Source: an uncultured Peptococcaceae bacterium
Lineage (GTDB): Bacteria > Bacillota > Peptococcia > Peptococcales > Peptococcaceae
DNA: 53,666 nucleotides
NCBI GenBank assembly: GCA_937922955.1
Contig: CALAKO010000118.1
Coordinates: 1 to 53,666, forward strand
Direction: 5' to 3'
Shown here: one piece after another, positions 46,573-53,666 of the stretch
Position numbering within the stretch: the first letter of the stretch is position 1
How the letters are laid out: every line of letters starts with the position of its first letter
Program-made: the position numbers and the translations under genes
Notes under the pieces: generated by a model
Databases searched by the model: none
Told to the model about the DNA's origin: nothing
What the model saw: only the letters and a program-made list of their open reading frames with translations

Positions 46573-48404
46573 TTTGTATGTCTACCCCCTTTGAAAATGC
46601 CGTAGCCGAAGTGGTCGCAGCGCAGGCAGCGTCCGCTTTCGGTCATGGCGCCTTTATCGGTGAGGCCACATTCGATGCAGACGAAGTCGTTCTTACGTTC
46701 GCTGGCTTCGCGCTCGGTGGTATTGACGCGGGCGTGTGGCGGTTTATCATCAAGGCTTGGGTCTGGAATGACCACATCCACGGTGATTTCGTGGTTGAAG
46801 CCAAGATATTCGTCGATGTTGGCAGCAGCCACTTTACCGGCGGCAATGGCACGGATGGCGCTGGCTGGTCCGGTGACGCAGTCACCACCGGCAAATACGC
46901 CGTCCATGTGTTCATCGGAAAGTCGGCTGTCGCTGAGGGCGCTGATGGTGCCGTGGAATACTGGCACACCGGCTGCTTCAAAGGCGAGGGAATCAATGCC
47001 CTGGCCGATGGCTTCGACGATGATGTCTGCTGGGATGCGTGTTTCCTCCACTTCATCGGCGGTGAGTGATGGGCGGCCGCGTTTGATCAGGCTGGTGAGC
47101 TGCTTTTGTACGATGAGTGCGGTCGCATGGCCGTTTTCATCCGATTCAATGCGCACTGGTGCGTGCATGGTCAGCAATTCAACACCTTCGGCAATAGCGC
47201 CTTCGATTTCTTCAGGCAGAGCGGTCATGTCTTCCTGACGGCGGCGATAGACGCAGGTGACCTTTTCGGCACCAAAACGAATGGCCGAACGGGTGACGTC
47301 CATGGCAACGTTGCCGCCGCCGATGATGACCACGTTTTTACCGACAAAATCTGGATAGATGTCGTCGCCAATCTGATGCAGGATTTCTACGGCGCTGTAT
47401 ACGCCGTCGCTTTCTTCGCCTTCGATACCGGTTTTCTTATCGGTATGAGCGCCGATGGCGATGTAGATGCAGTCGAAAGAGGCGTCAAGCGCTGCAAATG
47501 AAATGTCCTTGCCGACTTCTGTTTCGGTGCGTACTTCGATGCCCAGGGAAAGAATGGAATCGATTTCGCGATCCAGCAATTCGCGTGGGTAGCGATAGCT
47601 TGGAATGCCATAGCGCAGCATGCCGCCAAGCTTTTTGAACTTTTCAAAGATCGTGACCTGATGTCCCATCAGAGCCAGATAGTAGGCGCAAGATAGACCG
47701 CCAGGGCCGCCGCCGACGACAGCGATGTGTTTGCCGGTGGCTGGCGCACAAGCTGGCTGTGGCACATCTCCGGCGGTGTCAACGGCATAGCGCTTGAGGC
47801 CGCGAATATTGATTGGTTCATCCAGCATGGTACGACGGCAGCGTGCTTCGCAAGGATGTTCGCACACATAGGCGCAGGCAACTGGGAATGGGTTGTCTTT
47901 GCGGATCAGGCGTACCGCATCGGCGGTGCGGCCTTCGTGAATCAAAGCAATATAGCCTGGAATATCGACGCCGGCTGGGCATAGCGCCACGCATGGCACC
48001 GGTTGTTCCATGTTGCCAAGGCAGCGACGGTTTTGAATATGTTCAATATAATCATCGCGGAATCCGCGCAGCCCGGTCAGGACAAGACGTGCGGCATGGG
48101 TGCCGATGGCGCAGGATGCGGTGTTAGAAATAATTTCTGCGGTTTTTTCTAAAACGTCGAGGTCTTCCATTTTACCTTTGCCGTCAAGAATGCCGCGCAT
48201 CAGGTTGGACAGTTGGCCCAAACCGATGCGGCATGGAACGCATTTACCGCAGGTTTGCGCATGGCAGAGATTAAGAAAGTTCAGTGACATATCGACTGGG
48301 CATAACCCTGGACCAGAAGCAATGATGCGACGCTCCATATCGTGATAGAGCTGATCCACTACCATTTGCGCTTGGTCGGGTGTGTTGATATCCAATCTAC
48401 TCAT
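46566..48404 (-). CDS. NuoF-tail/GltD-like flavoprotein fusion, partner of the [FeFe] hydrogenase
   Basis: A 612-residue fusion. Residues about 1-125 match the C-terminal iron-sulfur end of NuoF/HndC (HAQTCGKCVPCRIGLGQL, then a fourth Cys in TASCAIGTHA), without the NADH/FMN Rossmann domain. Residues about 135-560 are GltD-like: an Fe-S region (CVALCPAGVDIPGY, CAYVCEHPCEARC), the FAD loop VVGGGPGGLSCAYYL, the NAD(P)H loop VIIGGGNVAMDVTRSA and the closing GVFAGGDCVTGPASAIRAIAAGK. The last 40 residues hold a CIECG...CLRCDHFG zinc ribbon or rubredoxin-like knuckle. It probably oxidises or reduces NAD(P)H for the hydrogenase encoded next. Confidence 0.9.
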   Translation of the reverse strand: MSRLDINTPDQAQMVVDQLYHDMERRIIASGPGLCPVDMSLNFLNLCHAQTCGKCVPCRIGLGQLSNLMRGILDGKGKMEDLDVLEKTAEIISNTASCAIGTHAARLVLTGLRGFRDDYIEHIQNRRCLGNMEQPVPCVALCPAGVDIPGYIALIHEGRTADAVRLIRKDNPFPVACAYVCEHPCEARCRRTMLDEPINIRGLKRYAVDTAGDVPQPACAPATGKHIAVVGGGPGGLSCAYYLALMGHQVTIFEKFKKLGGMLRYGIPSYRYPRELLDREIDSILSLGIEVRTETEVGKDISFAALDASFDCIYIAIGAHTDKKTGIEGEESDGVYSAVEILHQIGDDIYPDFVGKNVVIIGGGNVAMDVTRSAIRFGAEKVTCVYRRRQEDMTALPEEIEGAIAEGVELLTMHAPVRIESDENGHATALIVQKQLTSLIKRGRPSLTADEVEETRIPADIIVEAIGQGIDSLAFEAAGVPVFHGTISALSDSRLSDEHMDGVFAGGDCVTGPASAIRAIAAGKVAAANIDEYLGFNHEITVDVVIPDPSLDDKPPHARVNTTEREASERKNDFVCIECGLTDKGAMTESGRCLRCDHFGYGIFKGGRHTKW

Positions 48405-48436
48405 TATTTTCCACCCCTTTTGGTTTAAATCGTCAG

Positions 48437-48453
48437 AATGTGTTAATCACATT
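48437..48453. promoter_or_regulatory. Operator-like palindrome before the hydrogenase operon
   Basis: AATGTG-TTAAT-CACATT, a perfect 6-5-6 inverted repeat. It begins at the predicted transcription start, a position expected for repression. Confidence 0.6.
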
Positions 48454-48459
48454 ACATCT

Positions 48460-48488
48460 ATTATGACATGTTACTGTGCCGATGTCCA
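48460..48488 (-). promoter_or_regulatory. Promoter of the hydrogenase operon
   Basis: Minus strand TGGACA, a 17-base spacer and CATAAT, each one base from consensus. Transcription should begin near 48453. Confidence 0.6.
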
Positions 48489-48520
48489 TTGCTGAGGCTG
48501 CACCCTGTAGATTTTTCGCA

Positions 48521-48549
48521 AAAGAAAAACAGAAGCCATTGGCTTCTGT
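48521..48549 (-). terminator. Terminator of the first MarR gene
   Basis: Minus strand ACAGAAGCC, a three-base loop, GGCTTCTGT and TTTTTCTTTT. Confidence 0.9.
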
Positions 48550-48588
48550 CGGATGAATCTATTTTGGTGACGACGATGTGAGAGTCTT

Positions 48589-49053
48589 TCAACGTGGGAA
48601 AGGTGGTGTATCGTCGAAGGTATCGTTTTTGAGGATGGCTTCCACTTGGTCGATGATGGCGATGGTTGTGCGCATTTCGTCCTCGTCAATATCGGCGAAA
48701 ACCTCGGCAATGTGGTTGTGGAAGTGTTCGATGTAATGGGTGTAGAGTTCTTCGCCGTACGAGGTGAGTGCCAGCATATGGGTGCGGCGATCGGCAGCGT
48801 CAGGAAGCTTCACGATGGCACCATGTTTTTCCAGTGTTGTGATCATTCGCGTGATGCTGGGCATGGTGCCTTCCATATGTTTGGCAACATCGCTGATGCA
48901 GACAGCCTGCTGGTTTTGAGCAAGCTGATGGATGGCGTCAATAACCTTGACCTGGCGCGGTGTCATCCAGTCTGGCAGCGGTGGCAGGTAGGTGATGATG
49001 CGTTTGGCTTTGTGGCAGGCGTCCAAAAATGCGCGAGTGAGATTGGTATCCAT
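48589..49053 (-). CDS. MarR-family regulator (copy 1)
   Basis: A 154-residue winged-helix repressor. LAQNQQAVCISDVAKHMEGTMPSITRMITTLEKHGAIVKLPDAADRRTHMLALTSYG covers the recognition helix and wing (about 46-105), including the DxRxxxLxLT wing signature. It is a close paralogue of copy 2 at 50614 (shared LPPLPEWM-PRQV, TMPSITRMIT, HNHIAEV-like end). It lies downstream of the MFS exporter gene but has its own promoter (TTGACA-N18-TAAAAT at 49107-49136) and terminator. It probably controls one or both exporters; the inducer is unknown. Confidence 0.9.
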   Translation of the reverse strand: MDTNLTRAFLDACHKAKRIITYLPPLPDWMTPRQVKVIDAIHQLAQNQQAVCISDVAKHMEGTMPSITRMITTLEKHGAIVKLPDAADRRTHMLALTSYGEELYTHYIEHFHNHIAEVFADIDEDEMRTTIAIIDQVEAILKNDTFDDTPPFPR

Positions 49054-49106
49054 CCGAATTCCTCCAAAAGTGCGATGAGTATCAATGAGTATGGTCTATT
49101 GAAGTT

Positions 49107-49136
49107 ATTTTATGAAAGAAAAAAGAGTTTTGTCAA
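49107..49136 (-). promoter_or_regulatory. Promoter of MarR copy 1
   Basis: Minus strand TTGACA, an 18-base spacer and TAAAAT. Confidence 0.65.
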
Positions 49137-49158
49137 TACCTATTCCTCCTGACGCATG

Positions 49159-49187
49159 AAAAAAGCCACAGCAAAAACGCTGTGGCT
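49159..49187 (-). terminator. Terminator of the MarR-MFS operon
   Basis: Minus strand AGCCACAGC, a six-base loop, GCTGTGGCT and six T residues. Confidence 0.92.
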
Positions 49188-49201
49188 GAAATATGAACTA
49201 T

Positions 49202-50608
49202 TTATTTGCTGGTGTTGCCGCTGCGCAATGCTTTAAGCGCGCAAAGGAGCATGATGATCCCAAGAACAAAGTTGAGATAGAGAGCGGTTTGAGTACCATT
49301 GGCTGTCCCTTGAGCGATATCGTTTGGCAGAGCGGCCTGACCAAAGGTGATGAGTGTGGAAGCCACTGCTGTGCCAATGGCGCCGAATAGCTGCTGCAGT
49401 GTGTTGATAACCGCTGTACCATCGCCATACTGATCGCCTGGCAAATTGCGCAGAGCGAAGGTGGTGGTATTCCCAAGCGCCAGGCTCTGGCCAAGGCAAT
49501 AGATCACACAGATCGCCATCATGGTGTAGGCAGTGACGTGGACCATGAAGAACATTTCCAGGGCAAGGTCGATGAGGATAAGGATGAAACCGACCGTGAC
49601 AGGAATTTTAGGGCCAATGGTATCATAAATACGGCCGCTGAATGGATTCATTACAGCCCCGATGATGCAGGCTGGCAATACAATGCAGCCGGCTACAAAG
49701 GCTGAAACGCCGCCGTGGAGTTGGAACAGGTTTGGAATCATGAAGCCGCGGGTCAGTGTTGCAAACTGGGCAAGCAACAGCGCAATCAGACAGTAGGTGA
49801 AGGTTGGTGTCTTGAGAATGTCGAGGTTTAACAGAGGTTTTTCAACCTTGCGGGCGTGCTTGACAAAGATGGTGAGCAGCACTACAGCGACAAGCAAAAG
49901 GCCCCAGACCATTGGACTGCTGATCCCGACATGACTGATGACGGAGGTTGGATAGATGATGCATAAAAAACTTATGCCCAACAGTAGGAAGCTCATGATA
50001 TCGAATGGCGCTCTTTGCAGGGCACGAGATTGACGAATGCAGGTGATGCCGAAAATGCCTGACAAAGCAAGCAGCGGCAGCATGCTGCCGAAAATCATGC
50101 GCCAGCTGGCAATGCCAACGATAAAACCGCCGAACGCTGGCCCGAGTGCCGGACCCAGGACGATGACCAATGTGGCAATGCCCATGATGGTGGCAGTGTT
50201 TTTAAAAGGTACCTGCTCTAAAATAATGATATTCATCAATGGAATTGAAATGCCGCCGCTGATCCCTTGCAGAACACGGCCGATGAGCAGTACAGAGAAA
50301 CTTGGTGACCAGAGCCCCAACAGCGTGCCAACGGTAAAGAACAGCCAGGACGCAATGAAGAGGTGCTTCATTTTGAAACGTTTGGTCAGCCAGGATGATG
50401 TTGGAATAACGATCGCAAGTGTCATCAGGTTGATGGTCGTGACCCATTGCACCGTGGATGTTGGAATGTCAAATTCTTGCATCAATGTTGGGAAGATAAC
50501 GTTCATTGCTGTTTCAAATAGGATTGCAGTGAAACTCATCAATCCCAGTGCCAGAACTGAGATGATGAGACGCGCGTCGAGACGGCGTTCAAAGTTAAAT
50601 TCGTTCAT
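49202..50608 (-). CDS. MFS drug exporter, DHA2 family, 14 helices (copy 1)
   Basis: A 468-residue transporter of the QacA/EmrB-like DHA2 group with about fourteen helices. Typical blocks are PTLMQEFDIPTSTVQWVTTINLMTLAIVIPTSSWL (helices 1-2), GRVLQGISGGISIPL and the antiporter motif GPALGPAFGGFIVG (helix 5). It extrudes a toxic compound in exchange for protons. It begins five bases after MarR copy 2, so the two form an operon. It is the same length as the MFS copy at 51271 and closely similar throughout, indicating duplication. Confidence 0.92.
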   Translation of the reverse strand: MNEFNFERRLDARLIISVLALGLMSFTAILFETAMNVIFPTLMQEFDIPTSTVQWVTTINLMTLAIVIPTSSWLTKRFKMKHLFIASWLFFTVGTLLGLWSPSFSVLLIGRVLQGISGGISIPLMNIIILEQVPFKNTATIMGIATLVIVLGPALGPAFGGFIVGIASWRMIFGSMLPLLALSGIFGITCIRQSRALQRAPFDIMSFLLLGISFLCIIYPTSVISHVGISSPMVWGLLLVAVVLLTIFVKHARKVEKPLLNLDILKTPTFTYCLIALLLAQFATLTRGFMIPNLFQLHGGVSAFVAGCIVLPACIIGAVMNPFSGRIYDTIGPKIPVTVGFILILIDLALEMFFMVHVTAYTMMAICVIYCLGQSLALGNTTTFALRNLPGDQYGDGTAVINTLQQLFGAIGTAVASTLITFGQAALPNDIAQGTANGTQTALYLNFVLGIIMLLCALKALRSGNTSK

Positions 50609-50613
50609 GACAG

Positions 50614-51090
50614 TTAATTGAGCCTCCTCTTTTTATCGGGTATGGTCTGCAGGACATCGTCCGTTCTTAGAAGTGCTTCAGCCCGATCGATAACGTTCAT
50701 TGCTGTGCGAATGTCTTTTTCTCCAATAGTTGCGAGCAATCTGGTGAGGTGTTGATGAAACCCTTCAATATAATACTCGTGGAGTGCTTCGCCATAGGCG
50801 GTCAACGTTAAAGAATGGACACGTTTGTCGGACGGATCAGGAACTTTTTCGATGGCACCATGAGCAGCCAGCTCGGTGATCATGCGTGTGATGCTGGGCA
50901 TCGTTCCGTTTAGAAAGTTGGCTACATCGCTGATGCACACCAATTCCTGCGTTTGTGACAGTTGATGAATCACATCAAGAATGGTCACCTGGCGTGGTGA
51001 CATCCACTCTGGCAGTGGTGGCAGGTGTTTGATGATGTGTTTGGCGTTGTAGCAGCCATCAAAAAAATTCTTGGTCAATTGGGCATTCAT
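50614..51090 (-). CDS. MarR-family regulator (copy 2)
   Basis: A 158-residue MarR regulator. The HTH-wing region runs LSQTQELVCISDVANFLNGTMPSITRMITELAAHGAIEKVPDPSDKRVHSLTLTAYG (about 45-101). I chose the ATG at 51090, behind GGAGGAG; an upstream frame from 51135 is unsupported. It is the first gene of a two-gene operon with MFS copy 1 and is a paralogue of MarR copy 1. Its promoter (51142-51170) has the same TTGACT and TAAAAT hexamers as the promoter of MFS copy 2, suggesting both are controlled together. Confidence 0.9.
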   Translation of the reverse strand: MNAQLTKNFFDGCYNAKHIIKHLPPLPEWMSPRQVTILDVIHQLSQTQELVCISDVANFLNGTMPSITRMITELAAHGAIEKVPDPSDKRVHSLTLTAYGEALHEYYIEGFHQHLTRLLATIGEKDIRTAMNVIDRAEALLRTDDVLQTIPDKKRRLN

Positions 51091-51141
51091 CGTATCTCCT
51101 CCTGAATATCCCATGCTGGATAAATCTTTACCCAAGGCAAT

Positions 51142-51170
51142 ATTTTATTAGCGATGGGAATAAAAGTCAA
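51142..51170 (-). promoter_or_regulatory. Promoter of the MarR-MFS copy 1 operon
   Basis: Minus strand TTGACT, a 17-base spacer and TAAAAT. A small inverted element TTGCC-TTG-GGTAA follows the -10 box. Confidence 0.7.
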
Positions 51171-51213
51171 TGCATCCATAAATAGTTGTAAGTGTTGAAA
51201 TATTTCGCAATAG

Positions 51214-51246
51214 AAAACGGACGGTTTTGCATCAACGCAAACCGTC
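51214..51246 (-). terminator. Terminator of MFS copy 2
   Basis: Minus strand GGACGGTTTGC pairs with GCAAAACCGTCC, followed by GTTTTC. It separates MFS copy 2 from the MarR gene downstream. Confidence 0.85.
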
Positions 51247-51270
51247 CGCTTGAGGGGGCATAAAAATGTT

Positions 51271-52677
51271 TTAATTGCTGTGTGTTTGACTGCGTAATCC
51301 TTTGAGCGCGCAGACGAACATGACAATCGCCAGAACAAAAATCATATACAGTGACCATTGTGTGCCAACCTGCGTTCCAAGCGCCAGATCCTCTGGATGG
51401 GCCGCCTGGCCGAAAGATACTACCGTCGAAGCAACCGACGTTCCAATAGCGCCAAACAGTTGCTGCAGTGTGTTGATGACGGCCGTGCCATCCGCTGTGT
51501 AAGTCGCTGGAAGGTTACGCAAGGCAAAAGTTGTGGTATTGCCTGTGCTGAGGCTTTGCCCCAGGCAGAAAATAATGGCGATGCCCATCATCACATAGGC
51601 GCTTACGTGACACATAAAAAGCATTTCCAAAGTTACTTCAAAAAGAATCAAAAGAAATCCAAGTGTGATTGGTACTTTTGGGCCGATGTGGTCATAAAGA
51701 CGACCACTGAAAGGATTGGAAATGGCACCAATCAAGCAGGCTGGTAGAATAATACAGCCGGAGAGCAGCGCCGAATCACCATTGGTCAGCTGGAAAAAGT
51801 TTGGAATCATAAAGCCGCGCGCCAATGTAAAAAATTGGTTGAGCAGAAGGGCAGCTAATGAAAACGTGAAGGCTGGTGTGCGCAAAATTGTGAGATTGAG
51901 CAGCGGCGTTTCTCGTTTGTCGCAATGTTTTTTGAACAGTACAAGAAAAATCACAGCAAGCAACAGCATCACCCAAATCATTGGGCTGGTGACGCCTACG
52001 TGACTGATGTTGGACAATGGCACCAATAGGCAGATAAAGCAAATAGCCAGCATCAAAAATCCCTTGAGATCAAATGGCTGCTTATCAATTTCCGAAGACT
52101 GATAAATGCATGTTAATCCACCGATGGCTGCAAAGATGATAAATGGCAGCAAGCACGCAAAGATCATACGCCAGCCAGCAATACCAACAATCAGCCCACC
52201 AATGGCTGGCCCCAGGGCTGGGCCCAGGGCGATCGTCAAAGTGGCAAAGCCCATGATCGTGGCCGTATTTTTGAAAGGTACTTGCTCCAGAATGATGTTG
52301 CTCATCATCGGCATGGCCATACCTGTGCCAATTCCCTGCAGCATACGCCCGATGATCAAGACGAGAAAGCTTGGTGACCACATTCCCAGCAAAGTGCCGG
52401 CAAGGAAAAAGAAAATAGCAGCGCCAAACAACGTGCGTGTGCGAAAACATTTTTTCAACCAGGATGATGTTGGGATGATGATGGCAAGCATCAACAGATT
52501 GATGGTCGTAACCCACTGCACCGTTGACGTTGTAATATTAAATTCTTTCATTAACGTTGGAAAGATGACGTTCATCGCCGTCTCGGCGCACACCCCTGTA
52601 AACGTGAGCAATCCAGTGGCAACCACCGAAATCATCACGCGGGCATCTAAGCGGCGTTCAAATTGATAAGTGCTCAT
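51271..52677 (-). CDS. MFS drug exporter, DHA2 family, 14 helices (copy 2)
   Basis: A 468-residue paralogue of MFS copy 1, aligning over its whole length without visible gaps (TVQWVTTINLLMLAIIIPTSSWLKK, GRMLQGIGTGMAMPMMSNIILEQVPFKNTATIMG, GPALGPAIGGLIVG). It has the same family and topology, so a proton-coupled exporter. Substitutions cluster in the central loops and the last helices, so substrates may differ. It is monocistronic, with its own promoter and terminator. The inverted repeat TTACCT-N14-AGGTAA over the start site is a likely MarR operator. Confidence 0.92.
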   Translation of the reverse strand: MSTYQFERRLDARVMISVVATGLLTFTGVCAETAMNVIFPTLMKEFNITTSTVQWVTTINLLMLAIIIPTSSWLKKCFRTRTLFGAAIFFFLAGTLLGMWSPSFLVLIIGRMLQGIGTGMAMPMMSNIILEQVPFKNTATIMGFATLTIALGPALGPAIGGLIVGIAGWRMIFACLLPFIIFAAIGGLTCIYQSSEIDKQPFDLKGFLMLAICFICLLVPLSNISHVGVTSPMIWVMLLLAVIFLVLFKKHCDKRETPLLNLTILRTPAFTFSLAALLLNQFFTLARGFMIPNFFQLTNGDSALLSGCIILPACLIGAISNPFSGRLYDHIGPKVPITLGFLLILFEVTLEMLFMCHVSAYVMMGIAIIFCLGQSLSTGNTTTFALRNLPATYTADGTAVINTLQQLFGAIGTSVASTVVSFGQAAHPEDLALGTQVGTQWSLYMIFVLAIVMFVCALKGLRSQTHSN

Positions 52678-52706
52678 AAATAACCAGGACCCTTCCTTCA
52701 GTAAAA

Positions 52707-52732
52707 TTACCTTTAATAATTATCCGAGGTAA
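52707..52732. promoter_or_regulatory. Putative operator at MFS copy 2
   Basis: TTACCT (52707-52712) and AGGTAA (52727-52732) form an inverted repeat with a 14-base AT-rich centre. It covers the predicted transcription start near 52730. Confidence 0.5.
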
Positions 52733-52736
52733 ATAT

Positions 52737-52765
52737 ATTTTAGAACCAACCTTGAAAATAGTCAA
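52737..52765 (-). promoter_or_regulatory. Promoter of MFS copy 2
   Basis: Minus strand TTGACT, a 17-base spacer and TAAAAT, identical hexamers to the MarR copy 2 promoter. Confidence 0.72.
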
Positions 52766-52835
52766 CCATTTTTATCGGAGAATCGAAAAAACATGCTATA
52801 CTGTTGAAAGAACAACGACAAGGAGATGTTAATTT

Positions 52836-53402
52836 ATGAGAAAAAGCTTTGGCGTTCAGCCAAGAATTTATCCAGAACCTGTATTTATCATCGCCGCTTA
52901 CGACGAAAATGGTACCCCGCAGTGCATGAATGCTGCTTGGGGCGGCATCTGCGCATCCAACCAAATCATGCTTAGCCTTAATCCAGCGCATAAAACCGTC
53001 ATCGCTCTGCGCAGTGCTGGTGCATTCAGCGTCAGCATGGGCCAGGCTGATCAGGTGGTGGCCTGCGACTACGTTGGCATCACCAGCGGCAACAACGTGC
53101 CCGATAAATTTGCTCGCGCTGGCTTCCATGCCACCACCAGCACCCTGACCGGCGCACCACTCATCGACGAACTTGCCTACACCCTTGACTGCAAACTTGT
53201 CAGCTACGACGAAGACAGCCACATCCTCATCGGTGAAATCGTGGACATCAGCGTCGACGAAACCATTCTCAACGAAGATGGCAGCATCAACGTCGCCGCC
53301 CTCGCTCCACTCAGCTTCGACCCAAACACCAAAAAATACTACCGCATCGGCGAAGCCGTCGCCGACGCTAGAAGCGTCGGTAAGCAGCTGCAAGGGGAGT
53401 AA
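52836..53402 (+). CDS. Flavin reductase-like FMN-binding protein
   Basis: A 188-residue protein of the flavin reductase (FMN-binding split barrel) family. The opening YPEPVFIIAAYDENGTPQCMNAAWGGICASNQIMLSL and the SVSMGQADQVVACDYVGITSGNNVPDKFARAGF block are typical of this group in Firmicutes. A conserved Cys pair region (CDYVG) also occurs in relatives. It binds FMN and passes electrons to another protein; the partner is not encoded next to it. An AAGGAG site precedes the ATG. It is divergent from MFS copy 2 and ends before a terminator. Confidence 0.9.
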   Translation: MRKSFGVQPRIYPEPVFIIAAYDENGTPQCMNAAWGGICASNQIMLSLNPAHKTVIALRSAGAFSVSMGQADQVVACDYVGITSGNNVPDKFARAGFHATTSTLTGAPLIDELAYTLDCKLVSYDEDSHILIGEIVDISVDETILNEDGSINVAALAPLSFDPNTKKYYRIGEAVADARSVGKQLQGE

Positions 53403-53429
53403 GGACGTACATAATAGAATATTTTTTCA

Positions 53430-53470
53430 AGAGCCTTTCATGGAAGCATTTCTATGAAAGGCTCTTTTTG
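53430..53470 (+). terminator. Terminator after the flavin reductase-like gene
   Basis: AAGAGCCTTTCAT pairs with ATGAAAGGCTCTT, followed by T residues. Confidence 0.9.
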
Positions 53471-53626
53471 CTTCAAACATTAATTGAAACTCTCGGAACC
53501 TGCATTTTTTCAGTGATGGATAAATAAACATAAATTCATATAATGAAAACCATAAAGCGAACTTTTGCTGGCCGGCGAAAAATAAACTCGAAAGATAATC
53601 CTAAAAAATTCTGAGGAGAGATTGAA

Positions 53627-53666
53627 ATGACAAACAGAAAACCAATGAGTCAGAAACTTCTTTTGT
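53627..53666 (+). CDS. Start of an unidentified gene (3' end outside window)
   Basis: An ATG at 53627 follows GAGGAGAG by seven bases and opens a frame MTNRKPMSQKLLL that runs off the window. The start is convincing because of the ribosome site and the preceding 150-base AT-rich region. The 13 visible residues cannot identify the protein; Lys-rich residues before a hydrophobic stretch would fit a membrane or secreted protein. Confidence 0.5.
   Translation, partial: MTNRKPMSQKLLL

Noticed and set aside
48437..48453. Rex-binding site before the hydrogenase operon
   Set aside because: It lacks the TTGTGA/TTAACAA-type half-sites of Rex; reported only as an unassigned palindrome.
1..53666. tRNA, rRNA, prophage, insertion sequence or integrative element
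   Set aside because: No tRNA T-loop, rRNA stretch, transposase, integrase or flanking long repeats were recognised on reading; duplications seen are gene-level only.

Overview
The window is about 53.7 kb of dense bacterial chromosome of roughly even base composition. It looks like an anaerobic, low-oxygen-tolerance Firmicute (Clostridia or Negativicutes). The basis is an [FeFe] hydrogenase, a superoxide reductase, rubrerythrin with PerR, ferredoxins, flavodoxins, a 4-hydroxybutyrate dehydrogenase, strong GGAGG ribosome sites, and TTGACA-N17-TATAAT promoters. I cannot name the species. No tRNA, rRNA, CRISPR array, transposase, integrase or phage gene was seen.

Layout. (1) 1-2920: tail of an alkaline-phosphatase-superfamily enzyme, then a three-gene operon (zinc-ribbon protein, ABC ATPase, unknown 311-residue protein). 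(2) 2985-9976: redox and oxidative-stress island. It holds superoxide reductase plus a DUF134 regulator, a divergent Crp/Fnr regulator, a membrane polyferredoxin operon, a flavodoxin lipoprotein, a YgjP-like peptidase, YaaA, a sugar acetyltransferase, PerR, rubrerythrin and a CBS protein. (3) 10159-15070: acetyltransferase, EamA exporter, Mn-type CDF exporter, 4-hydroxybutyrate dehydrogenase and lipid kinase, separated by strong, mostly bidirectional terminators. (4) 15217-18625: ECF sigma factor, membrane protein and ABC transporter in one tightly coupled operon. (5) 18782-24426: ABC importer joined to a PHP phosphoesterase and a HAD phosphatase. (6) 24831-28190: DegV, ketopantoate-reductase-like protein and aldehyde dehydrogenase. 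(7) 28533-31744: ArsR regulator, a free HMA metallochaperone, a CPC-type P-type ATPase lacking its own HMA domain, and a CGGC protein. (8) 32439-37936: two-component and ABC module of the peptide-antibiotic protection type, with three permeases and two very small membrane proteins. (9) 38098-42296: APC permease, two formamidase/acetamidase paralogues and an AraC regulator. (10) 42488-44699: TPP-dependent 2-keto-acid decarboxylase and flavodoxin. (11) 44821-48404: [FeFe] hydrogenase with an unusual NuoF-tail/GltD fusion partner. (12) 48589-52677: two MarR regulators and two paralogous 14-helix MFS exporters. (13) 52836-53666: flavin reductase and the start of another gene.

The most interesting signals are regulatory as well as genic. 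They are: a six-unit array of about 11 bp repeats and a terminator-like inverted repeat overlapping the promoter of the protection ABC operon; a 39-codon gene coupled to its ATPase; two matching 24 bp operators before the split metal pump; a Crp-type palindrome at -41 of the polyferredoxin promoter; and the NuoF/GltD fusion that probably gives the hydrogenase a nicotinamide partner.

All functions come from reading motifs and recalled family resemblance; no search was run.
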